A DNA stretch of 5,999 bases from the NCBI GenBank assembly GCA_963634795.1, contig CAVHDO010000102.1:1-5999 (forward strand), written 5' to 3'. The translations under genes and the position numbers were made by a program. The notes beneath the pieces are model-generated. The model saw nothing but the letters and a program-made list of their open reading frames with translations, was not told where the DNA came from and searched no databases. The stretch is from UBA1822 sp963634795 (GTDB lineage: Bacteria; Bacillota; Negativicutes; Veillonellales; Dialisteraceae). This document shows, in pieces, positions 1 to 5,682 of the stretch (within the stretch, counting starts at the first letter, position 1; the number at the start of each line of letters is the position of its first letter).

Positions 1-1
1 C

Positions 2-115
2 TCCATGCTGACGACGACAGTGCTTCCTCTTCCCCTTAATTCTCTTTTTGTGGGATTGATTGTTTCGGCGTTCTTTCTATTGGTGGGAATGGTGGCCAAG
101 AAAAAATTAAATTAA
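2..115 (+). CDS. C-terminal end of a membrane protein (5' part outside the window)
   Basis: An open frame enters from the left edge and stops at TAA 113-115, giving the last 37 residues of a protein. They contain one strongly hydrophobic stretch of about 20 residues (SLFVGLIVSAFFLLVGMVA) followed by a short basic tail, KKKLN. This is the usual look of a last transmembrane helix with a cytoplasmic positive end. The Pro/Leu-rich run before the helix and the short basic tail would suit a multi-pass transporter such as a sodium:solute symporter, but too little is visible to name a family. No clear terminator follows. The gene is on the same strand as the par genes but is separated from them by about 650 bp of repeat-rich DNA, so it is probably not part of their operon. 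Confidence 0.6.
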   Translation, partial: SMLTTTVLPLPLNSLFVGLIVSAFFLLVGMVAKKKLN

Positions 116-257
116 AAAGGAAAAAGAGGGGGCTGTGAAAAATAGAGCAAGGTATAAAATGCTTCTAAGTGAGAAAAGGGAGAGGGCACAAAGGTTTGCA
201 CTTCAAAGCGTGATATTCATCAATGGGGGTCTTGGTAAAGCTGTGAGTGGTGAGCTC

Positions 258-305
258 GCTGTAAGGAGGCCCGCCTGTGCAAAATTCGCCGAGGTTCGCG
301 CCGAT
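258..305 (+). repeat. Interspersed repeat, left copy (matches 5899-5945)
   Basis: The first 35 bases (258-292) match 5899-5933 in the same orientation with only two substitutions (A/G at 267, C/G at 270). Weaker similarity continues through a shared CGCGCC. The conserved core contains GCTGTAAGG and GCAAAATTCGCCG. The two copies lie about 5.6 kb apart on either side of the par cluster. A shorter inverted match to the second core is at 443-455, and GCTGTAAGGA recurs at 521-530. Neither copy lies in a recognisable gene, so a dispersed intergenic repeat family is the simplest reading. Confidence 0.75.
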
Positions 306-455
306 ATTTCTGAAAAAGCGAAGCGCCGAGGGGCGCCGACGCGTCTTGCGGCCTTGCGTGGTAAGAATGCGTCATGATGTAAAAGCCCTGCGTATCGGTG
401 ACGTTAGCATTGGCAAGGCCGAGCGGCGGCGCCCCTGAGTGGCGGCGAATTTTGC
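280..455. repeat. Long imperfect palindrome
   Basis: The outer ends are a 13-base inverted match, GCAAAATTCGCCG (280-292) against CGGCGAATTTTGC (443-455). Moving inward, AGGGGCGCCG near 328-337 pairs with CGGCGCCCCT near 427-436, GGCCTTGC near 350-357 pairs with GCAAGGCC at 413-420, and AATGC near 365-369 pairs with GCATT at 407-411. The arms differ by several small insertions, so the structure is a degenerate long inverted repeat of about 175 bp. It could be a decayed MITE-like element or an extended hairpin in a transcript. No transposase is present. Confidence 0.6.
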
Positions 456-479
456 CCTGGCGGCGGTTTCTTTCCTTTG

Positions 480-519
480 CTTCGTTTCCTTTCTTTCCCG
501 GGAAAGAAAGGAAATGAAG
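480..519. repeat. Palindrome of 40 bp centred on CCCGGG
   Basis: Bases 485-514 form a perfect palindrome with no spacer, centred between 499 and 500 (CTTTCCCGGGAAAG at the middle). Pairing continues to 480-519 with one G/T mismatch at 484/515, which would be a wobble pair in RNA. Arms are polypyrimidine on one side and polypurine on the other. There is no T-run after it on either strand, so it is not a standard intrinsic terminator. It probably belongs to the same repeat-rich block as its neighbours. Confidence 0.7.
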
Positions 520-644
520 TGCTGTAAGGAGTTCTGGCGGCACGCGCCGAAAATGTCTTGCGGCGTAGGCCGCATTTTGAGGAGCAAAATAATCTGTGTC
601 GAATGGCAAGCACAAAGAAATTTATAGTATAGATTCCCTACACA

Positions 645-703
645 AAAATTTGAAAAGGCTTCGAGAAAATGTATTTCATTTTCTCGAAGCCTTTTCAAAT
701 TTT
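645..703. terminator. Perfect 27-bp stem with 5-nt loop before parA; candidate bidirectional terminator
   Basis: Bases 645-671 are exactly complementary to 677-703 around the loop TATTT (672-676). The stem core is GGCTTCGAG paired with CTCGAAGCC, and its ends are AAAATTT and AAATTTT, so there is a run of T after the stem on both strands. This fits a bidirectional terminator insulating parA from upstream transcription. The stem is longer and more perfect than most terminators, so a regulatory or replication-related cruciform or a small mobile palindrome remains possible. Its 3' end reaches the position where the -35 element of the parA promoter would lie. Confidence 0.6.
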
Positions 704-729
704 CGTAAAATCGCCGAATATGCTATAAT
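701..729 (+). promoter_or_regulatory. Candidate parA operon promoter (extended -10)
   Basis: A perfect TATAAT at 724-729 is preceded by TG at 721-722 with one intervening base, an extended -10 for the housekeeping sigma factor. The region 17 bp upstream (701-706, TTTCGT) is a poor -35, which an extended -10 can tolerate. It lies 36 bp before the parA start. The -35 area touches the right arm of the 645-703 hairpin, so that structure could affect initiation if extruded or bound by protein. Confidence 0.55.
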
Positions 730-764
730 AAGTCTGTATCTGTATAAAGCAAGGGAGAAAGAAT

Positions 765-1523
765 ATGAGCGTCATCGGCATTATCAATCAAAAAGGCGGC
801 GTCGGGAAGACGACCACGGCGGTGAATTTGGCCGCCTGTTTGGCGCTTGCCGGAAAGAAGACGCTTCTTATCGACGCGGACGCGCAGGGAAATGCGACGA
901 GCGGGCTTTCGATGGATCGGAGCCGTTTCACCAAGACGCTTTACGACGCGATGTCGGATGAAATTGCCGCCGATGCCGCGATTTATGCGACGGAAATCAA
1001 AAAATTGTCGCTTCTTCCGGCGACGCCCGATTTGGCCGGCGCGGAAATTGAATTGGTGGATCGACCGGCGCGCGAGACCGTGCTTCGCCGCGTGATTGCG
1101 CCGCTCACGGAAGATTTTGATTATATTTTGATCGATTGCCCGCCCTCCTTGGGGCTCATGACAGTGAATGCGCTTTCGGCGGCCGATTCGGTCATTATTC
1201 CCATTCAAGCGGAATTTTACGCGTTGGAAGGATTGGCGCAGCTCGTCAAAACAGTGGAAATCGTGCAGGAAAATCTGAATCCGAATCTCTCGATTTTGGG
1301 CATCCTTTTCACGATGTACGACGGGCGGACAAATTTGGCGAAACAAGTCGTCGAAGAAGTGAAAAATTATTTCGGCGCCCGCGTTTTCAAGACGGAAATT
1401 CCGCGCAGTATCAAGCTCTCGGAGGCGCCGAGTTTCGGGAAACCGATTGCGCTTTACGCGCCGAAATCCAAGGGCGCGGCAGCGTATGCGAAATTTTGTC
1501 GGGAGGTCATGAAGCGTGAATAA
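765..1523 (+). CDS. parA: Chromosome-partitioning ATPase ParA (Soj family)
   Basis: This 252-residue protein is a small, chromosomal-type ParA/Soj without the N-terminal DNA-binding domain of plasmid ParAs. The deviant Walker A motif KGGVGKTT is at residues 10-17, with the signature lysine K10 and the P-loop lysine K15. The switch I region DADAQGN is at 37-43 and Walker B, ILIDCPP, is at 121-127. The family motif EAPSFGKPI is at 220-228. R188 in MYDGRTN lines up with the arginine used by Bacillus Soj for non-specific DNA binding. ParA binds the nucleoid as an ATP dimer, and ParB stimulates its ATPase to move origins; in Bacillus, Soj also controls DnaA. GGGAG at 753-757 lies 7 nt before the ATG, which supports this start. 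The gene overlaps parB by 8 nt. All key residues look intact. Confidence 0.97.
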   Translation: MSVIGIINQKGGVGKTTTAVNLAACLALAGKKTLLIDADAQGNATSGLSMDRSRFTKTLYDAMSDEIAADAAIYATEIKKLSLLPATPDLAGAEIELVDRPARETVLRRVIAPLTEDFDYILIDCPPSLGLMTVNALSAADSVIIPIQAEFYALEGLAQLVKTVEIVQENLNPNLSILGILFTMYDGRTNLAKQVVEEVKNYFGARVFKTEIPRSIKLSEAPSFGKPIALYAPKSKGAAAYAKFCREVMKRE

Positions 1524-2400
1524 GAACGGAATCGGCAAGACGCAGAAATTGGGGCGGGGTCTTTCGGCGCTCTTGGGAAAAGCGGCGGAAAAAACGAATC
1601 AAAAAGAAATCGCGGACATTCCGGTGGCAGCCGTCACGCCCAACAGTGCGCAGCCGCGTCGCAAATTTCGGGAAGAAGTTTTGGCCGAAATGGCGGAATC
1701 CATCAAGAAACACGGTCTCTTGCAGCCGATTTCCGTGCGCAAAAAAGCGAACGGGCGCTACGAACTCATCGCCGGAGAGCAACGTCTCCGCGCCGTGAAA
1801 CTCGCGGGGCTTTCCACCGTTTCCGCCGTCATTTTGGATGTGACGCCCGAAGAATCGGCGGAGCTCGCGCTGATTGAAAATCTGCAGCGCTCGGATTTGA
1901 ATGTCATGGAAGAAGCACGCGCCTATGCATCTTTAATCAAGAGTCGTGGTTGCACGCAGGAAGAATTGGCGAAAGCGCTTGGGAAAACGCGCTCCTATAT
2001 CGCCAATATCGTGCGTCTTGTCGGATTTTCCCCGAATATTCAGCAACTTTTGATCGACGGGAAAGCGACCATCGGACAGCTCCGTCCCCTTCTCGCCTTA
2101 CAGAAACTCGACGACCAGGAAGAAGTCGCCAAGCTCATCGTGAGAGAAAATCTGTCGGCCCGCGATGCGGAAGCGCTGGTGAATCGCAAAAAGAATGAAA
2201 ACAGCCAAAAGGAAAAGAAGAAACAGCCGGCGAATCCCTATCTCGTTTCCTTGGAAAAAGAATTGCGGCTGTCGCTGGGGACGCCCGTCCGGATCCAAAG
2301 CGGCGCCGGCAAAAAAGCGACGCAGGGGAAAATTTCCATTTCCTTTAAGAATGAAGAAGAATTTCAACGAATCGTATCGTTTTTGAAACAAAATCAATAA
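1516..2400 (+). CDS. parB: Chromosome-partitioning protein ParB (Spo0J family)
   Basis: A 294-residue ParB that binds parS sites, spreads as a CTP-dependent clamp and activates ParA. The N-terminal KLGRGLSALLG (11-21) is the ParA-stimulating segment. The CTP-binding domain has QPRRKF (46-51), GEQRLRA (87-93) and ENLQRSDLN (121-129). The helix-turn-helix lies near 147-168 (TQEELAKALGKTRSYIANIVRL). A lysine-rich linker (225-236) leads to the C-terminal dimerisation domain (239-294). The GTG start at 1516 lies inside the end of parA and is preceded by GGGAGGT at 1501-1507, 8 nt away. The ParA-stimulating segment and pairing with parA favour ParB over Noc. One point differs from Bacillus Spo0J: GQLRPLLAL (187-195) replaces the usual GHxR-type motif after the HTH. 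No parS palindrome is seen in the window. Confidence 0.97.
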   Translation: MNKNGIGKTQKLGRGLSALLGKAAEKTNQKEIADIPVAAVTPNSAQPRRKFREEVLAEMAESIKKHGLLQPISVRKKANGRYELIAGEQRLRAVKLAGLSTVSAVILDVTPEESAELALIENLQRSDLNVMEEARAYASLIKSRGCTQEELAKALGKTRSYIANIVRLVGFSPNIQQLLIDGKATIGQLRPLLALQKLDDQEEVAKLIVRENLSARDAEALVNRKKNENSQKEKKKQPANPYLVSLEKELRLSLGTPVRIQSGAGKKATQGKISISFKNEEEFQRIVSFLKQNQ

Positions 2401-2409
2401 GAGGATGGT

Positions 2410-2946
2410 ATGACCAATCAGACTGTATGGCTGTACGGCACAATCGCCGTGCTGGCGGTCCTCGTGATCGGCTTGCTGGTGCAGGTTTTTGCACTCAGCC
2501 GCCGCGTCGGGACGCTGCAGAAAAAATATCGGTATTTCATGTCGGGATCGAGCGGCGAGGATTTGGAGCGGAAACTTTCCGTCGAAGTCTTGGAACTCCG
2601 GGACATGGCCAAAGTCGCTGAAGATACGCTGCATCAGCATGAGCTTCTTTCCGGGATGCAAATGCAATCGCTGCAGCGCATCGGGCTCGTCAAATACGAT
2701 GCTTTCGGCGATACGGGCGACACGCTCTCCTTTTCGCTGACGGTGCTGGATGCCAACGACAATGGTTTTATTTTGTCGTCCATTGTCGGCCGCGAGACGT
2801 CTCGGATGTACATCAAAGAGGTCAGCGGCGGCAAGAGTCGCGACACGCTCTCCTCCGAAGAGGCGCAAAGTCTCGATCAGGCGCTGGCGGTCTACGTGCC
2901 GGTTTCGTCCGCCCGGGAAGCGACGGAAGAGGGCGCCGAGGGGTAA
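2410..2946 (+). CDS. DUF4446 family single-pass membrane protein
   Basis: A 178-residue protein of unknown function. One transmembrane helix is at about residues 8-29, followed by a basic segment (RRVGTLQKKYRYF), so the C-terminal part is predicted to be cytoplasmic. Residues 50-90 are charged and probably helical or coiled. The conserved family core follows: IGLVKYDAFGDTGDTLSFSLTVLDA (91-115), NGFILSSIVGRETSRMYIKEV (118-138) and LSSEEAQSLDQAL (147-159). I recognise these as the DUF4446 signature, a family known to lie next to parAB in Firmicutes. The gene starts 9 nt after parB with AAGAGG at 2399-2404 as ribosome binding site. Its tail (168-178) is acidic and low in complexity. A role linking ParB or origins to the membrane is possible but is only suggested by its position. 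Confidence 0.85.
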   Translation: MTNQTVWLYGTIAVLAVLVIGLLVQVFALSRRVGTLQKKYRYFMSGSSGEDLERKLSVEVLELRDMAKVAEDTLHQHELLSGMQMQSLQRIGLVKYDAFGDTGDTLSFSLTVLDANDNGFILSSIVGRETSRMYIKEVSGGKSRDTLSSEEAQSLDQALAVYVPVSSAREATEEGAEG

Positions 2947-2952
2947 TCAAGT

Positions 2953-3870
2953 ATGAAGAAATATGAAACAGCGAATCGGGAGATGTGTTTCCTCTTTTCG
3001 CAAAAAGAATTTGAAAAATGGAAATATGCGGCCTTGGCGGCGTGCGCGATTTTTGTCGTCGGAATGGGCGTTTTCGGCTATTCGGCGTATTCGGTCACGG
3101 CGCTTCGCCAAGAAAACGATTTGTATCAAAAACAGCTGAAAATGGCCGATGAGAAAATCGAAGATTTGACGGCCAAGGTGGACGGCATCGAAGTCTTGGC
3201 CGAAGAGCTCTCGTCGATGACGGGCATGAAAGCGGCGGATGCGGGAAAGCAAACGGCGACGAAGACGGCGGCGGGCGGCATTGGCGGCGCGCACACCGTC
3301 CCCGATGTGGCAAATCCGAAAAAGGAATATCGGGCGGCCAAGACACCGGGCATTCTGCTTTCGCGGACGACGGAGCTGGACGCGCGCGCGGATGAGGATT
3401 TGAAGAATTTGGTGAAACTTCGCGCGGTTTTGCAATTCGGCGGTGTCATGGAGAGATCCATTCTGCGCGGTGCTTCGGCGACATTGCCGTCCATTTGGCC
3501 GGTCGACGGGACCGTGACGAGCGAAAGCGGCTGGCGTCAGAGCTCCGGGATCGAATCGACCTATCACGAAGGCATCGATATCGCGACGGATTACAATACG
3601 CCCATTCACGCCACGGCGGACGGCACCGTCACCCGTTCCGAATGGATGGACGGCTACGGGTACCTGGTGGAAATTCGTCACGCGGACGGCTTCGTGACGC
3701 GCTACGGCCACAACAGCGCGCTCCTCGTCGGCGAAGGGCAGGACATCCGCCAGGGCGATACGATAGCCTTGGCCGGCAGTACGGGAAACAGCACCGGGAC
3801 GCATTGCCACTACGAAGTCCGTATCAACGGCCGCGCCGTGGATCCCCAGCTGTTTTTGCCGGCGAAATAA
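2953..3870 (+). CDS. Membrane-anchored M23 family peptidoglycan endopeptidase
   Basis: A 305-residue predicted zinc endopeptidase that would cut peptidoglycan cross-links or bridges outside the membrane. A cytoplasmic N-terminus (1-23) precedes a transmembrane helix (about 24-46). A coiled coil follows (about 49-92), then a low-complexity Ala/Gly/Thr/Lys linker (93-125) and a spacer helix region. The LytM/M23 domain spans about 180-303. Zinc ligands are H205 and D209 in HEGIDI and H286 in HCHYEVR; H252 (YGHNS) and H284 are the other active-site histidines. The full set suggests an active enzyme, unlike degenerate EnvC/NlpD-type activators. The anchored coiled coil plus M23 layout is shared with MepM- and SpoIIQ-like proteins. 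The ATG lies 6 nt after the DUF4446 stop, with GAGGGG at 2938-2943. It is probably the last gene of the par operon. The cross-link it cuts cannot be told from sequence. Confidence 0.92.
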   Translation: MKKYETANREMCFLFSQKEFEKWKYAALAACAIFVVGMGVFGYSAYSVTALRQENDLYQKQLKMADEKIEDLTAKVDGIEVLAEELSSMTGMKAADAGKQTATKTAAGGIGGAHTVPDVANPKKEYRAAKTPGILLSRTTELDARADEDLKNLVKLRAVLQFGGVMERSILRGASATLPSIWPVDGTVTSESGWRQSSGIESTYHEGIDIATDYNTPIHATADGTVTRSEWMDGYGYLVEIRHADGFVTRYGHNSALLVGEGQDIRQGDTIALAGSTGNSTGTHCHYEVRINGRAVDPQLFLPAK

Positions 3871-3902
3871 TATTTCAAATCGGAGAAATTGAAAGTCGCG
3901 TT

Positions 3903-3931
3903 TTCATAAAGAAGAATCGGCTTTTTATAAA
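3903..3931 (+). promoter_or_regulatory. Possible promoter for the Sel1-repeat gene
   Basis: In the 87-nt gap before the Sel1 gene, TTCATA (3903-3908) and TATAAA (3926-3931) are 17 bp apart, matching 4/6 and 5/6 of the housekeeping consensus. An alternative pair is TTGAAA (3889-3894) with AAGAAT (3912-3917), also spaced 17 bp. No terminator is evident after the M23 gene, because the only inverted repeat (TTTCAA 3873-3878 with TTGAAA 3889-3894) is AT-rich and lacks a T-run. Read-through from the par operon is therefore also possible. Confidence 0.3.
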
Positions 3932-3957
3932 ATTTCGTGCGAGAGGGATGAGACAGC

Positions 3958-5121
3958 ATGAAAAAAATTGTTGAAAAATTGAAAAAGACCGAGGAACCGG
4001 AAACGATACCGGCCTCTCCGGTCATGGAAGAAGCGAAAAATTTATATTTGCGCTGCCGACTGGACGACGCGTTTCCCCTTTTCAAAAAAGCGGCCGCGGC
4101 GGGCGACGGCGAAGCGATGTATTTCCTGGGCGAATACTACACGCAGGGCTACGGCCACGTGCGTCAGAATGGTGACAAAGGGAAAGAATGGCGAAAAAAA
4201 GGCGCCAAAAAAGGAAATATCCTGGCGCTCCTCAATACCACTTTTGACGAGACGATGTTCGAAGCGGAGCAGCGGCGCATTTGGAGGCAACTTTTCCCGA
4301 AAATTTTGAAGCTAAGCGAAGCCGGCGATATTTTCGCGCAAAACGAACTGGCAGATATGTATCTTTACGGATTCGGCACGGATGTCGATATCAAAAAAGC
4401 GATATATTGGCTGAAAAAAGCGGGGGATCGCGGCTTCTGGCGTCCGATGAATAAATTGGGCGAAGTCTATCTTTCCGACGGCCGAATCAAAAAAGACGTC
4501 AAAGCGGCGCGCGAATGTTTCAAAAAAGCCGCGGACATGGGCTACGGCGAGGCGGAGGCCAATTTGGGGTATCTGTATTACAATGAGAAACCAAACAGCC
4601 CCGAAAAATGCGCTTGGTACATGAAATGCGCCTTCGCGCACGGATTTTTGCACGAAGCTGATGCGGCCTGTTTCCTGGGTGAAATTTATACGTCGGGCGA
4701 CGGCGTAAAGCAAGACCAAGTCGAAGGCCTCGCCTGGTCGAAACGCTCCGCGGATCTGGGAAACGGACGCGGCATGAGAAATTTGGGCATGCACTATGAA
4801 AAAGGCTGGGGTACGCCGCAAAATATCGAGCGCGCCATCTATTGGTACAAAAAATCCGCCGAAACCGGCTTCGCGGACGGCATGATCGCCTGCGGCGTCA
4901 CACTCCGGGAATGCGGAAAAGAAGAAGAAGCCGTCCCCTATTTTCAAAGCGCAGCCGAAAAAGGCTATCCGCCGGGCATGGTCTGGTACGCTTCCTGCTA
5001 TCTCTACGGCATCGGAAGAAAAGTCGATCGTGATACAGGACTGTTTTGGCTGAAACGCGCCGCCGCGCTGGGAGATGAAGAAGGAAGACGCTTGCTTTTT
5101 GAAGAATTGGGGCTGAAATAG
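3958..5121 (+). CDS. Sel1-repeat (TPR-like) protein, cytoplasmic
   Basis: A 387-residue protein made almost entirely of Sel1-like repeats of 35-37 residues, which fold as paired helices and act as protein-binding scaffolds. Repeat signatures include A-YWLKKAGDRGF--PMNKLGEVYLSDG (149-175), ARECFKKAADMGYGEAEANLGYLY (184-207), GLAWSKRSADLGNGRGMRNLGMHYEKGWG (257-285), AIYWYKKSAETGFADGMIACG (293-313) and LFWLKRAAALGDEEGRRLL (362-380). About eight units can be counted, the first (about 36-90) being stretched and degenerate. There is no signal peptide or transmembrane segment, so it should be cytoplasmic. The N-terminus (1-25) is a charged, non-repeat lead. GAGAGGG at 3941-3947 lies 10 nt before the ATG. 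Codon use resembles the par genes. Its partner and role are unknown. Confidence 0.9.
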   Translation: MKKIVEKLKKTEEPETIPASPVMEEAKNLYLRCRLDDAFPLFKKAAAAGDGEAMYFLGEYYTQGYGHVRQNGDKGKEWRKKGAKKGNILALLNTTFDETMFEAEQRRIWRQLFPKILKLSEAGDIFAQNELADMYLYGFGTDVDIKKAIYWLKKAGDRGFWRPMNKLGEVYLSDGRIKKDVKAARECFKKAADMGYGEAEANLGYLYYNEKPNSPEKCAWYMKCAFAHGFLHEADAACFLGEIYTSGDGVKQDQVEGLAWSKRSADLGNGRGMRNLGMHYEKGWGTPQNIERAIYWYKKSAETGFADGMIACGVTLRECGKEEEAVPYFQSAAEKGYPPGMVWYASCYLYGIGRKVDRDTGLFWLKRAAALGDEEGRRLLFEELGLK

Positions 5122-5126
5122 AAACG

Positions 5127-5158
5127 AGGAGCAGAGCTTTGTGCTTGCTCCTTTTTTT
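5127..5158 (+). terminator. Intrinsic terminator after the Sel1-repeat gene
   Basis: AGGAGCA (5127-5133) pairs with TGCTCCT (5146-5152), and the stem can extend with AGC (5135-5137) against GCT (5143-5145) around a TTTGT loop, leaving one bulged G. The T-run is 5152-5158. It begins 5 nt after the stop codon, the usual position and form for a Rho-independent terminator. Confidence 0.85.
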
Positions 5159-5303
5159 GCGGCGTTTGAGATAAAGGCTGAGGGAAGACAGAGATGAGAG
5201 GCGCGGCTTTGTTTGTGTTCGGCTTTTATGGCGGGCAGGATGGAGACGTTGGCGGGAAAGTGCATGGTGCACAGTACACAGGATGACGTGATGAGCTGTT
5301 TTG

Positions 5304-5349
5304 TCAGACAAGATTGAGACGTCAGACGATCAGACATCAGACGTCAGAC
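5304..5349 (+). repeat. Degenerate heptamer array TCAGACN (left, direct orientation)
   Basis: TCAGAC occurs at 5304-5309, 5322-5327, 5330-5335, 5337-5342 and 5344-5349. The last four are spaced 7-8 bp apart. The array ends where the first hairpin-module fragment begins. Its inverted partner is at 5809-5840, so 5317-5380 and 5778-5840 together form an inverted repeat of about 63 bp with few differences. Confidence 0.8.
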
Positions 5350-5399
5350 TTTAGCGGTGTCGCTTCGCGATATTTTTATATTGCGCCTTCGGCGTCACC
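5350..5399 (+). repeat. Partial hairpin module (first copy)
   Basis: TTTAGCGGTG followed by a CGC/GCG hairpin with a TTC loop (5361-5369), the spacer ATTTTTATA and a CGCC/GGCG hairpin (5384-5394) reproduces the first part of the module at 5495-5553: AGCGGT, GC hairpin, ATTTTTATA, GC hairpin, then a short TNACC(A)-like tail. The remaining three hairpins are absent. It looks like a truncated or independently inserted copy. Confidence 0.55.
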
Positions 5400-5494
5400 A
5401 AAGGGCAGAATTGGGATTTGAGAGGCATAACCGATTTCTTTTTTGCTTTGAGGCATTTGAAACCAAAAACTTTCTGCGGATAGAGTTGAGGGAA

Positions 5495-5610
5495 AGCGGT
5501 GCGCTCCGCGCGATTTTTATAAAATGCGGCCAAAGGCCGCTACCTATCAGCCTCCTTTTGAAAGGAGGTGGCGCGTAGCGCCGGAAGATAGAGTGCCTCG
5601 CAGAGGCACA
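5495..5610 (+). repeat. Five-hairpin module, left arm
   Basis: Five short hairpins follow one another: a, GCGC/GCGC with TCC loop (5501-5511); b, GCGGCC/GGCCGC with AAA loop (5526-5540); c, CCTCCTT/AAGGAGG (5551-5568); d, GGCGC/GCGCC with GTA loop (5570-5582); e, TGCCTC/GAGGCA with GCA loop (5594-5608). Linkers are short and partly conserved with the other arm (ATTTTTATAAAA between a and b, CGGAAG between d and e). The same order occurs in reverse complement at 5683-5807. I recall similar hairpin strings between genes of gut Firmicutes, where they yield spurious predicted proteins. Confidence 0.8.
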
Positions 5611-5682
5611 ATTCCAGCAGAAACGTTCAAAACGAGAATGACGTCCCGGCCCAATTCGCCGCGAAATTTTCCCAAGAAATTA

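Larger units (their letters stand above)
116..764. other. Gene-poor, repeat-rich region upstream of parA
   Basis: This 649-bp stretch has no coding region I can support. Short open frames occur on both strands, but they run through palindromic repeats, have poor start sites and resemble no family. It holds, in order, a repeat unit shared with the right end of the window (258-305), a long imperfect palindrome (280-455), a 40-bp palindrome (480-519), a small GC hairpin (560-573, GCGGC/GCCGC), a perfect 27-bp stem-loop (645-703) and the parA promoter. The segment 116-257 shows nothing clear beyond A-rich sequence and a degenerate GTGAGTGGTGAG run at 243-254. Confidence 0.7.

Noticed and set aside
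135..377. Small plus-strand open frame (80 codons, GTG start) with a purine-rich sequence before it
   Set aside because: The G-run (128-132) is too close to the GTG for a good ribosome site, and the second half is a translation of the dispersed repeat. The peptide matches no family I know.
220..615. Overlapping minus-strand open frames across the upstream repeats
   Set aside because: They run through the long palindrome and the CCCGGG palindrome, lack start signals and give basic low-complexity peptides. Repeat translation is the likely cause.
723..1538. 271-codon minus-strand open frame opposite parA
   Set aside because: It is antisense to an unmistakable parA, is rich in Arg/His/Phe as expected of a shadow frame, and shows no motif.
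2947..3810. 287-codon minus-strand open frame opposite the M23 gene
   Set aside because: The opposite strand encodes a complete M23 domain with all catalytic residues; this frame is a compositional shadow.
3873..3894. TTTCAA/TTGAAA inverted repeat as a terminator after the M23 gene
   Set aside because: The stem is only 6 bp and AT-rich, the loop is 10 nt, and there is no T-run after it.
4156..4161. CACGTG as a possible parS core
   Set aside because: The flanks do not continue the parS palindrome (TGTTTCACGTGAAACA), and it lies inside the Sel1 coding sequence.
4312..5337. 341-codon minus-strand open frame opposite the Sel1 gene
   Set aside because: It lies against clear Sel1 repeats, crosses the terminator at 5127-5158 and has no recognisable domain.
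5304..5349. TCAGACN array as a possible CRISPR or DnaA-box cluster
   Set aside because: The period is only 7-8 bp with no spacers, so it is not CRISPR. The word is unrelated to the DnaA box TTATCCACA.
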